In this document: positions 1-6,258 of the stretch, in pieces
How positions within the stretch are numbered: position 1 is the first letter of the stretch
Layout: the number at the start of each line of letters is the position of its first letter
Origin: Mesorhizobium sp.
GTDB taxonomy: Bacteria; Pseudomonadota; Alphaproteobacteria; Rhizobiales; Rhizobiaceae
Direction of reading: 5' to 3'
Length of the DNA: 6,940 nt
Assembly (NCBI GenBank): GCA_030698645.1
Contig: JAUYMV010000253.1
Location: 1 to 6,940, forward strand
Notes under the pieces: generated by a model
What the model was told of the DNA's origin: nothing
Database searches by the model: none
What the model saw: only the letters and a program-made list of their open reading frames with translations
Translations under genes and position numbers: made by a program

Positions 1-169
1 TCAGATATTTGCCGACCAGCGCGACGGCATAGGCGGGCACATGGAACGCGCTGTCGCGCGGCACGGCGAGGTGCAGGATCGGCACGATGACGGCCACCGC
101 CAGCAGCACCGCGATGGTGATCAGGATGCGCCGGCCGAAACCGTCGGAAAAGAGTTTGGCCAGGATCAT
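1..169 (-). CDS. urtC: Urea ABC transporter permease UrtC, N-terminal 56 codons (cut by left edge)
   Basis: This is the start of the second inner-membrane permease subunit (LivM-like) of the UrtABCDE urea importer. The visible protein begins MILAKLFSDGFGRRI. It continues into one hydrophobic segment (about residues 15-36), then a short periplasmic stretch containing PRDSAFHVPAYAVALVGKYL, which is typical of the UrtC N-terminus just before the second membrane segment. The start ATG (169-167) overlaps the urtB stop as ATGA, so translation is probably coupled to urtB. The upstream sequence has only a weak purine-rich ribosome site (GGGCAGGG). The reading frame is open at position 1: the TCA at 1-3 looks like a minus-strand stop but is out of frame by one base. 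Identity rests on the N-terminal sequence and on position directly after urtB. The catalytic-loop region lies outside the window. Confidence 0.92.
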   Translation of the reverse strand, partial: MILAKLFSDGFGRRILITIAVLLAVAVIVPILHLAVPRDSAFHVPAYAVALVGKYL

Positions 170-1782
170 GCTTCGATCGCCCTGCCCTTCAGCGCGAACA
201 GGCCGCGCGGGCGTTTCTGGATGAACAGGATGATGAGCACGAGCACGATGATCTTGCCGAGCACCGCGCCCGCATAGGGCTCGAGGAACTTGTTGAGGAT
301 GCCGAGCGAGAAGGCGCCGACGAGCGTGCCCCACAGATTGCCGACGCCGCCGAACACCACGACCATGAACGAGTCGATGATGTAGCCCTGACCGAGATTG
401 GGCGAGACATTGTCGATCTGGCTGAGCGCGACGCCGGCGATGCCGGCAATGCCCGAGCCGAGCGCGAAGGTGAAGGCGTCGACCCACGGCGTGCGGATGC
501 CCATCGACGAGGCCATGCGCCTGTTCTGCGTCACGGCGCGCATGTGCAGGCCCCAGGACGTGCGCTTCATGACGAACAGCAGGATGGCAAACACCGTGAG
601 CGTGAAGACGACGATCCACATGCGGTTCCAGGTGATCGATAGCTGGCCGATCTCGAAGGCGCCCGACATCCAGGACGGATTGCCGACCTCCTGGTTGGTC
701 GGGCCGAAAATGGTGCGTACCGCCTGCTGGAGGATCAGCGATACGCCCCACGTCGCCAGCAAGGTTTCAAGCGGACGGCCGTAGAGGAAACGGATGATGC
801 CGCGTTCGATGGCGAGCCCGACGCCACCGGCGACGAGGAAGGCAAGCGGCAGCGCGATGGCGAGCGACCAGTCGAACAGGCCGGGCGCGGAGTTGCGGAT
901 GAACTCCTGCACCACATAGGTCGTGTAGGCGCCGAGCATTACCATCTCGCCATGCGCCATGTTGATGACGCCCATGACGCCGAAGGTGATGGCCAGCCCG
1001 ATCGCCGCCAGCAGCAGCACCGAGCCGAGCGAAATGCCGTACCAGACGTTCTGGCCGACCTGCCACATCGCCAGTGAGCCGTTGATCCGGGCGACGGCCG
1101 CGTCGACGGCAAGCTTCAGATCGCCCTCGGCGCCGGCGCCATAGGCGGTCAGCAGCGATAGCGTGCTGCGGTCGCCGCGCGCGCCGAGCAGGTCCACCGC
1201 CGCCATCTTCTCGGTATCCGGTCGGTCGGACACCAGAATGGCGGACGCCCGCGCATCCTCGAGCTTCGCTTTCACCCTTGCGACCGTTTCCTTGGCGATG
1301 GCCGCCTCGATCGCCTCGAGATTGGCCGCGTCCGGATTTCGGTACATCGTGGCGGCCGCTGCGAGGCGCACGGCCGGATCGTCGGCGCCGAGCGTCAATC
1401 CGCCGATCATGTCGCGGATGGCGCGGCGCAGCGTGTTGTTGACCTTGACCTTGGTGAAGCCTGCCTTCGGTTCCTCGCCGGCCGCCTCGCCGGTGAGCGC
1501 ATCGTACAGCTTGGCGGTGGCGCCGGATTCGCGGACGACGAACACCACGGAGTCGGAATTTCTGAACGAGAGGTTGCCTTCGGAAAGCGCGTTGAGCGCG
1601 TATCCGACCCGCGCGTCGCCGGTGGCGCCCAGTTCGCGCACGATCGCCTCGATGGCCGGAAAGCCCTTCGCCGACGCGAATTTCGCGATCGTGGCGCGGA
1701 TGGCGGCATCATCGGCGCTGGCCGGCGCGATCGCCGACACAACGAAAACCATCAGGAGACCGAGAGCGCGAATGAATGCCAT
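166..1782 (-). CDS. urtB: Urea ABC transporter permease UrtB with N-terminal periplasmic domain
   Basis: First permease subunit of the high-affinity urea importer; with UrtC it forms the membrane channel that receives urea from UrtA. The 538-aa length is normal for UrtB, which carries an extra N-terminal region compared with plain LivH permeases. Residues 1-23 look like a signal peptide (hydrophobic core, cleavage after ASA). Residues 24-235 are a soluble, Ala-rich, helical-repeat-like region predicted to be periplasmic. Residues 245-538 are the LivH-type membrane domain with about eight hydrophobic segments. Signatures are GVMGVINMAHGEMVMLGAY (268-286) and the cytoplasmic coupling loop MRAVTQNRRMASSMGI (414-429), which should contact the ATPases. 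The gene follows urtA after 81 bp and overlaps urtC by 4 bp. No clear Shine-Dalgarno precedes the ATG. The next in-frame ATG (codon 11) lies inside the signal peptide and is no better placed, so the first ATG is kept. The role of the N-terminal domain is unknown. Confidence 0.96.
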   Translation of the reverse strand: MAFIRALGLLMVFVVSAIAPASADDAAIRATIAKFASAKGFPAIEAIVRELGATGDARVGYALNALSEGNLSFRNSDSVVFVVRESGATAKLYDALTGEAAGEEPKAGFTKVKVNNTLRRAIRDMIGGLTLGADDPAVRLAAAATMYRNPDAANLEAIEAAIAKETVARVKAKLEDARASAILVSDRPDTEKMAAVDLLGARGDRSTLSLLTAYGAGAEGDLKLAVDAAVARINGSLAMWQVGQNVWYGISLGSVLLLAAIGLAITFGVMGVINMAHGEMVMLGAYTTYVVQEFIRNSAPGLFDWSLAIALPLAFLVAGGVGLAIERGIIRFLYGRPLETLLATWGVSLILQQAVRTIFGPTNQEVGNPSWMSGAFEIGQLSITWNRMWIVVFTLTVFAILLFVMKRTSWGLHMRAVTQNRRMASSMGIRTPWVDAFTFALGSGIAGIAGVALSQIDNVSPNLGQGYIIDSFMVVVFGGVGNLWGTLVGAFSLGILNKFLEPYAGAVLGKIIVLVLIILFIQKRPRGLFALKGRAIEA

Positions 1783-1817
1783 TGCGACGTGAGCCCATCT
1801 CGCGGGAGGTCGGGAAT

Positions 1818-1846
1818 TCCCGGGCGGGCACGAGGCCCGCCCGGGA
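1818..1846 (-). repeat. Intercistronic GC-rich hairpin between urtA and urtB
   Basis: Positions 1818-1828 and 1836-1846 form a perfect 11-bp inverted repeat (core CCCGGGCGGG / CCCGCCCGGG) around a 7-nt loop. It lies 17 nt after the urtA stop codon and 35 nt before the urtB ATG. In the minus-strand transcript the stem is followed by AAUUCCCG, not by a run of U, so it is not a standard intrinsic terminator. The likely role, by analogy with stem-loops after other solute-binding-protein genes, is to protect the 3' end of urtA mRNA and reduce read-through or translation of urtB. That would give more UrtA than UrtB/UrtC. The structure is plain in the sequence; the role is inferred. Confidence 0.75.
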
Positions 1847-1863
1847 GATGATGCGCGAAGCTC

Positions 1864-3171
1864 TTAGTTGACGCCCTTGCCGCCGCACTTGCCGGTGGCG
1901 ACGTTGAAGTTGCCGCACGACATCGGCGCGCGCCAGTCGGAGATCAGGTCCTTGGAATCCGGCAGGTAGTCGGACCATTCGTCGCCGACCACGAGGCCCG
2001 TCGTCTGCCAGACGGTTTCCATCTGGCCGTCGGCCTGGATTTCACCGATCAGGACGGGCTTGGTGATGTGGTGGTTCGGCATCATGGCCGAGTAGCCGCC
2101 GGTCAGGTTCGGAACCGAAACGCCGATGATGGCGTCGATGACGGCATCCGCGTCGACCGTGCCGGCCTTCTCGACCGCCTTGACCCACATGTTGAAGCCG
2201 ATCACGTGGGCTTCCATCGGATCGTTGGTCACGCGCTTCGGGTTCTTCGTGTATTCCTTCCACTTCGCGATGAAATCGGTGTTTTCCGGGGTTTCGACGG
2301 ACTGGAAGTAGTTCCACGCGGTCAGGTGGCCGACGAGCGGCGCGGTGTCGAGACCGGCGAGTTCTTCCTCGCCGACCGAAAACGCGACGACCGGGATGTC
2401 CTCGGCCTTGATCCCGGCATTGCCGAGTTCCTTGTAGAACGGAACGTTGGCGTCGCCATTGATGGTCGACACGACGGCCGTCTTCTTGCCGGCCGAGCCG
2501 AACGCCTTGATGTCGGAGACGATGGTCTGCCAGTCGGAATGGCCGAACGGCGTGTAGTTGATCATGATGTCCTCAGCCGCGACGCCCTTGGAGAGCAGGT
2601 AGGCTTCCAGGATCTTGTTGGTCGTGCGCGGATAGACGTAGTCGGTGCCGGCCAGAACCCAGCGCTTCACCGAACCGCCGTCCTCGCTCATCAGATAGTC
2701 GACCGCCGGGATCGCCTGCTGGTTCGGCGCGGCGCCCGTGTAGAACACGTTGCGCTGGCTTTCCTCGCCCTCGTACTGGACGGGATAGAACAGCAGCGAG
2801 TTCAGCTCTTCGAAGACCGGCAGCACGGACTTGCGCGACACCGACGTCCAGCAGCCGAACACGGCCGAGACCTTGTTGACCGAGATCAGTTCGCGCGCCT
2901 TTTCGGCGAACAGCGGCCAGTCGGACGCGGGATCGACGACGACGGCTTCGAGCTGCTTGCCGAGAAGTCCGCCCTTCTTGTTCTGCTCCTCGATGAGGAA
3001 CAGCATCGTGTCCTTCAGCGTGGTTTCGGAAATGGCCATCGTGCCCGAGAGGGAATGCAGGACGCCGACCTTGATGGTCTCCTGCGCCAGCGACGGCGAA
3101 GCAAAAAGAAGGCCGGCGGCGATCGCCCCGGCCGAGAAAACATTGGAAACCGACAAGAATTTATCCCTCAT
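1864..3171 (-). CDS. urtA: Urea ABC transporter substrate-binding protein UrtA
   Basis: Periplasmic urea-binding protein that delivers urea to the UrtBC channel. It is 435 aa, normal for the family. Residues 1-29 are a Sec signal peptide with a hydrophobic core and predicted cleavage at SLA/QE. The mature protein is a type I periplasmic binding fold of the amide/urea/branched-chain amino acid class. It opens with ETIKVGVLHSLSGTMAISE, followed by the UrtA-typical stretches AVFGCWTSVSRKSVLPVFE, LLFYPVQYEGEE and TGAAPNQQAIPAVDYL. Later it has DYVYPRTTNKI and a C-terminal pair of cysteines (419 and 429) that could form a disulfide. The ATG is preceded by a good ribosome site (GGAGG, 7-nt spacing), which fixes the start. 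It is first in the urtABC operon, behind a sigma-54 promoter, so expression under nitrogen limitation is expected. Nothing is truncated or unusual in the protein. Confidence 0.97.
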   Translation of the reverse strand: MRDKFLSVSNVFSAGAIAAGLLFASPSLAQETIKVGVLHSLSGTMAISETTLKDTMLFLIEEQNKKGGLLGKQLEAVVVDPASDWPLFAEKARELISVNKVSAVFGCWTSVSRKSVLPVFEELNSLLFYPVQYEGEESQRNVFYTGAAPNQQAIPAVDYLMSEDGGSVKRWVLAGTDYVYPRTTNKILEAYLLSKGVAAEDIMINYTPFGHSDWQTIVSDIKAFGSAGKKTAVVSTINGDANVPFYKELGNAGIKAEDIPVVAFSVGEEELAGLDTAPLVGHLTAWNYFQSVETPENTDFIAKWKEYTKNPKRVTNDPMEAHVIGFNMWVKAVEKAGTVDADAVIDAIIGVSVPNLTGGYSAMMPNHHITKPVLIGEIQADGQMETVWQTTGLVVGDEWSDYLPDSKDLISDWRAPMSCGNFNVATGKCGGKGVN

Positions 3172-3178
3172 GATTGAA

Positions 3179-3183
3179 CCTCC
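3179..3183 (-). promoter_or_regulatory. Ribosome binding site of urtA
   Basis: The minus strand reads CGGAGGTTCAATC directly before the urtA ATG. GGAGG lies 7 nt from the start codon. It is the strongest Shine-Dalgarno in the urt region, in contrast to urtB, which has none that is clear. Confidence 0.85.
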
Positions 3184-3211
3184 GAGCGGGCTTGTTGCAC
3201 CGCAGCACTTG

Positions 3212-3229
3212 ATGCAACCGCCGTGCCAG
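3212..3229 (-). promoter_or_regulatory. Sigma-54 (RpoN) promoter of the urt operon
   Basis: The minus strand reads CTGGCACG, four bases (GCGG), then TTGCAT. This matches the sigma-54 consensus YTGGCACG-N4-TTGCW at every defined position. The -24 GG is at 3227-3226 and the -12 GC at 3215-3214, exactly 12 bp apart. Transcription should start near 3202, giving a leader of about 31 nt with the urtA ribosome site inside it. Sigma-54 promoters need an enhancer-binding activator. For a urea importer in a proteobacterium, NtrC is the expected one, switching the operon on when nitrogen is scarce. The promoter match is seen directly; NtrC control is inferred. Confidence 0.88.
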
Positions 3230-3323
3230 TTCGAAATGACTCTCGAACACGAGCAGATAGATGAGGATTATCAGGGTGTTGAGGGTCTCCAACAGGGCTC
3301 ACGCCGCGGCCGCGCTGGGCATG

Positions 3324-3338
3324 TTAAGGAATTGTTGA
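3324..3338. promoter_or_regulatory. AT-rich patch with a CtrA-like box (weak)
   Basis: The plus strand has TTAA, seven bases, then TTGA, one mismatch from the CtrA consensus TTAA-N7-TTAA. The same AT-rich patch (about 3321-3348) has a partial IHF-like match on the minus strand (CAACAATTCCTTA, 7 of 9 defined positions). It lies between the sigma-54 promoter and the upstream inverted repeat, where a bend would help enhancer contact. Either reading is weak. One near-match in an AT-rich patch can arise by chance. Confidence 0.25.
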
Positions 3339-3373
3339 GAATTTTTTGCGCACCGCGCCCCTACGCTGCCTGC

Positions 3374-3405
3374 ATATTGGGCATATTGATTATCGTGCCC
3401 AATAT
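3374..3405. promoter_or_regulatory. Perfect inverted repeat, candidate enhancer/operator of the urt operon
   Basis: ATATTGGGCA (3374-3383) and TGCCCAATAT (3396-3405) are exact reverse complements separated by 12 bp. The repeat centre is about 162 bp upstream of the -24 element and about 187 bp upstream of the predicted urtA transcription start. This is a normal distance for an activator of a sigma-54 promoter. The dyad does not match the classical enteric NtrC site (TGCAC-N7-GTGCA) closely, so the bound protein cannot be named. It is unlikely to be a cckA terminator: the arms are half AT, the loop is long, and there is no U-tract. The repeat itself is certain; function is inferred. Confidence 0.55.
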
Positions 3406-3423
3406 TTGATCAAGACGACATTA

Positions 3424-3441
3424 GGCGGTGCGCCGACCGCC
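3424..3441 (-). terminator. Possible terminator hairpin downstream of cckA
   Basis: GGCGGT (3424-3429) and ACCGCC (3436-3441) pair around a 6-nt loop, about 33 nt after the cckA stop in the minus-strand transcript. The bases that follow (TAATGTCGTCTTG) are only mildly T-rich, so this is at best a weak intrinsic terminator. It is the only candidate near the cckA 3' end and would separate cckA from the urt operon on the same strand. Confidence 0.35.
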
Positions 3442-3473
3442 CGGCGGGGCGTGGCCAAGGCGCGGCTCTCCCC

Positions 3474-6074
3474 TCAGGACTCAAGCATGTCCTTGACGAC
3501 GGTCGCCAGTTGCTTGAGCGAAAAAGGCTTCGGCAGGAAGCCGAACTTCGCATCGGCCGGCAGGTTGCGCGCGAAGGCGTCCTCGGCATAGCCGGAGACG
3601 AAGACGAACTTGATGTTCGGCTTGATCTTGCGCAGTTCGCCGAGCAGCGTCGGTCCGTCCATTTCCGGCATCACGACGTCGGACACGACGATGTCGATCT
3701 CGCCGCCGAGCTGGTTGTAGATCTCCAGCGCCTCGACGCCGGACGACGCCTCGTGGACGGTATAGCCGCGCGAGGTGAGCGCGCGCATGCCGCCCATGCG
3801 GACGGCGTCCTCGTCCTCGACGAGCAGAACGGTCGCCGAGCCGGAAAGGTCCTTGGCATTGTCCGCCGCGCGGCCGCCGGCCGACTGTTTGATCTCCACC
3901 GCCCTGGATTCGGCGGCTGCCGCGATCTCGGCCTCGGTCTGCACCGCCGGCACGTGGCGCGGCAGGAAGATGCTGAAGGTGGTGCCCCTCCCGACCTCGG
4001 ATTCGGCGAAGATGTAGCCGCCGGTCTGCTTGATGATGCCGTAGACCATCGACAGGCCGAGGCCCGTGCCCTTGCCGACGTCCTTGGTTGTGAAGAACGG
4101 TTCGAAAATCTTCTTGATCACTTCGGGAGCTATTCCCGTGCCGGTGTCCTGCACCTCGACCACGACATAGTCCGCCGGAACGAGCTCGCGGTAGGGGTAG
4201 GCGGCGCACTCGGCGGCCGTGACGTTCTTGCTGCGGATGGTCAGCTCGCCGCCATCCGGCATCGCGTCGCGCGCATTGACCGCCAGATTGACGACGACCT
4301 GCTCGAATTGCCCGAGATCCGCGCGCACCGGCCATAGGTCGCGGCCGTGGTCGACCTTGAGCTTCACCGAGGTGCCGACCAGGCGCGCCAGCAGCATGCG
4401 GACGTCGGCCAGCACGTCGGTGAGATTGAGCACTTCGGGGCGCAGCGTCTGGCGCCGCGAGAAGGCGAGCAGCTGGCGCACTAGCGACGCCGCGCGGTTG
4501 GCGTTCTGCTTGATGTTCATGATGTCGGGGAAGGACGGGTCCGACGGCCGGTGATTGGTCAACAGCAGGTCGGACGCCATGATGATGGCGGTCAGTACAT
4601 TGTTGAAATCATGCGCGATGCCGCCGGCCAGCTGGCCGACCGCCTGCATCTTCTGGCCCTGCGCCATCTGCGCCTCGAGCGCCTTCTGCTCGGTCGTCTC
4701 CACCGCATAGACGATGGCCGCCTCCTCGGCGCCCTCCGCCCCACCGCCGTCGGCGACCGCGTTGACGTAGAAGCGCATGTGGCGCTCCTCGTTGTCGGGC
4801 ATCACGGTGTCGATCGGGCTGATGTCGGCCTGCATCTGCTTGGCCTTTTCCAGCGCCGCCGTGAACGCATCGCGGTCGCGCGGATGGATGACCTTGTCCA
4901 GCGGCGCGCGCTGGTCGACGGCGCCCTGGTCGACGACGCTGGAAAACAGCGACAGGAACGGCGCGTTGGTGCGCACGATGCGGCCCGCCTTGTCGACGCC
5001 GGCGATCGCCATCGGCGTCGAATTGAAGAAGCGCGTGAAGCGGACCTCGGAGGCGCGCAGGTCGGCCGACGAATCCTCGCCCTGGGTGCGGTTCAGCACG
5101 ATCGTGCGCGACGTGCCGGAAATGCCTTCGCGGCTCGCCGTCACGCGATGCATGAAGCGCACCGGCAGAGCCTCGCCCTTGGTGGTCGCCAGGTCTAGGT
5201 CGATGACCGAATTGCGCGTCGCGCCGGGCTCCGCCTTGACCGCGCGCACCAGCGCCATGCCGTCGCCGGCGATGATCTCCGGCAGGCTGATAGAGCCGGG
5301 CGTGAAGGTGGCGAGATCGATGCCCAGCCATTCGGCGAGCGTCGCGTTGATATAGTTGATGCGCCCGTCCGGGTCGGCCGAAAAGAAGCCGGCCGGCGCA
5401 TGGTCGAGATGGTCGATCGCCTGCTGCAGATCCTGGAAGAAGCGCTCCTGTTCGGCCCGCTCGGCCGAAATGTCGGCGATCTGCCAGGCAAACAGCGGCT
5501 GGCGCTGCGTCGGAACGCTGAAGGTCCGCGCGCGGACGCGATACCAGCGCGGCCCGGGCTCCGAACCCGGCCGCACGGCCTGCGACAGGCGGAACTCCCC
5601 GTCTCCGGATTGCCCGTCGACCAGTTGCGAGGCCAGCTTGACGATGGTCGACGACGCCTCCGGATTGTCAGCCAGCAGTCCCTCGACGGTCTTGATGTCA
5701 GCGGCCGACGCCGCGCCGGTCATGTCGGCATAGGCGCGGTTGGCGTAGATGACCCGCCCGCGCGCGTCTGTGACGATCAGTCCCTGCCGCATCGTGTCGA
5801 CGAAGGCCTTCGAAACTGCGTCGCTGGTCGAGCGCGGCGCGATCTGCACGAAGCCGATCGCGGTGGCGAACAGATAGCCGACGCCGATCATCGCCAGCAC
5901 GCCGAGCATGCCGAGCAGGAAGGGGTCGCCCAGCCGCTCCCGGAAGATCGAGAAGACGATGCCGGACCCGGTCAGGACGATGATGAAGACGATCAGCCGG
6001 ACGATGGTGCCTGGGCGCGAATTCTGGTCGACGATCGGGGCCGGATAGAAGTCACGGCCTGACTCTTTTGCCAT
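3474..6074 (-). CDS. cckA: Cell-cycle hybrid histidine kinase CckA
   Basis: Bifunctional membrane kinase/phosphatase of the alphaproteobacterial CckA-ChpT-CtrA/CpdR relay, controlling cell-cycle progression. It has 866 aa. Two membrane helices (about 23-44 and 51-74) are followed by three PAS-like regions (about 88-200, 215-330, 342-462). The dimerisation/phosphoacceptor helix has His488 in GGIAHDFNN. The ATPase domain has an N box ([15 protein letters not shown], Asn600), G1 box DTGTGIAP (643-650), F box FEPFFTTK (657-664) and G2 box GKGTGLGLS (667-675). An Ala-rich linker (711-745) leads to a receiver with acidic residues 753-756, phosphoacceptor Asp799 in [11 protein letters not shown], Ser827 and Lys849. 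All catalytic residues are intact. The start at 6074 is chosen because AGGGGAAGA precedes it and the protein begins MAKESGRDF just before the first helix. A frame extension to 6218 adds 48 Pro/Gly/Arg-rich residues without family character. The C-terminus [20 protein letters not shown] is characteristic of CckA. Confidence 0.96.
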   Translation of the reverse strand: MAKESGRDFYPAPIVDQNSRPGTIVRLIVFIIVLTGSGIVFSIFRERLGDPFLLGMLGVLAMIGVGYLFATAIGFVQIAPRSTSDAVSKAFVDTMRQGLIVTDARGRVIYANRAYADMTGAASAADIKTVEGLLADNPEASSTIVKLASQLVDGQSGDGEFRLSQAVRPGSEPGPRWYRVRARTFSVPTQRQPLFAWQIADISAERAEQERFFQDLQQAIDHLDHAPAGFFSADPDGRINYINATLAEWLGIDLATFTPGSISLPEIIAGDGMALVRAVKAEPGATRNSVIDLDLATTKGEALPVRFMHRVTASREGISGTSRTIVLNRTQGEDSSADLRASEVRFTRFFNSTPMAIAGVDKAGRIVRTNAPFLSLFSSVVDQGAVDQRAPLDKVIHPRDRDAFTAALEKAKQMQADISPIDTVMPDNEERHMRFYVNAVADGGGAEGAEEAAIVYAVETTEQKALEAQMAQGQKMQAVGQLAGGIAHDFNNVLTAIIMASDLLLTNHRPSDPSFPDIMNIKQNANRAASLVRQLLAFSRRQTLRPEVLNLTDVLADVRMLLARLVGTSVKLKVDHGRDLWPVRADLGQFEQVVVNLAVNARDAMPDGGELTIRSKNVTAAECAAYPYRELVPADYVVVEVQDTGTGIAPEVIKKIFEPFFTTKDVGKGTGLGLSMVYGIIKQTGGYIFAESEVGRGTTFSIFLPRHVPAVQTEAEIAAAAESRAVEIKQSAGGRAADNAKDLSGSATVLLVEDEDAVRMGGMRALTSRGYTVHEASSGVEALEIYNQLGGEIDIVVSDVVMPEMDGPTLLGELRKIKPNIKFVFVSGYAEDAFARNLPADAKFGFLPKPFSLKQLATVVKDMLES

Positions 6075-6258
6075 TCTTCCCCTGCCTCGACCACCTGTTC
6101 GACCACCTGGCGCCGCTCCGGGTCCGCTTGAATCACATTCTCCCGGTTGCGGGAAGGGCCAGCGTGGAAAAGCCTGCCGTTTTCCGCAGGAATGCGAACT
6201 TGCGGCTGCGCGCCGCACATGTCTACAGTGAACCCGTGGGGCAGTGTGCGGAGAGACG
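6075..6258. promoter_or_regulatory. Divergent intergenic region between cckA and the fliO-like gene
   Basis: This 184-bp segment must hold promoters for both genes. On the cckA side, the ribosome site AGGGGAAG (about 6076-6083) precedes the ATG. Behind it is an 11-bp direct repeat, TCGACCACCTG, at 6087-6097 and 6099-6109. A small hairpin TCCCG-GTTG-CGGGA sits at 6141-6154. On the fliO side, TTGCGG (6200-6205) and TCTACA (6222-6227), 16 bp apart, are a tentative -35/-10 pair, and GGAG (6250-6253) is the ribosome site. No full CtrA box (TTAA-N7-TTAA) is visible. The promoter calls are weak. Confidence 0.4.

Larger units (their letters stand above)
3172..3473. other. 302-bp intergenic control region between cckA and urtA
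   Basis: No credible gene lies here; short open frames on either strand lack family features or a ribosome site. Reading toward urtA, the region holds a weak hairpin after cckA, the 10-bp inverted repeat, an AT-rich patch, the sigma-54 promoter and the urtA ribosome site. A smaller imperfect dyad (TGTTG at 3277-3281, CAACA at 3290-3294) and a 6-bp dyad GTTGCA/TGCAAC (3194-3199 and 3213-3218) are also present. The second overlaps the -12 element and the predicted start of transcription. Confidence 0.7.

Noticed and set aside
1..3. TCA at the left edge as the urtC stop codon
   Set aside because: The urtC frame uses positions 4-2 as a codon (CTG), so the apparent TGA is out of frame and the gene continues beyond the window.
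1818..1846. The urtA-urtB hairpin as a true terminator ending the operon
   Set aside because: No U-tract follows the stem, and urtB and urtC belong to the same uptake system, with urtB lacking a visible promoter of its own.
2068..3177. 369-codon open frame on the plus strand opposite urtA
   Set aside because: It is antisense to a clearly conserved gene, its translation is Arg/Asp/His-rich without domains, and long antisense frames are expected in high-GC DNA.
2831..3591. Plus-strand frames crossing the cckA-urtA gap (2831-3409, 3346-3591)
   Set aside because: They overlap urtA or cckA antisense for much of their length, lack ribosome sites and show no recognisable domain.
3510..5198. Long plus-strand open frames opposite cckA (3510-4337, 4551-5198)
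   Set aside because: Low-complexity Arg/Asp/Ala-rich translations mirroring the codon bias of cckA, with no ribosome sites or family motifs.
6075..6218. Upstream extension of cckA by 48 codons to an ATG at 6218
   Set aside because: The added residues are Pro/Gly/Arg-rich with no family character and no ribosome site at 6218. The ATG at 6074 has AGGGGAAGA before it and gives a normal CckA N-terminus.
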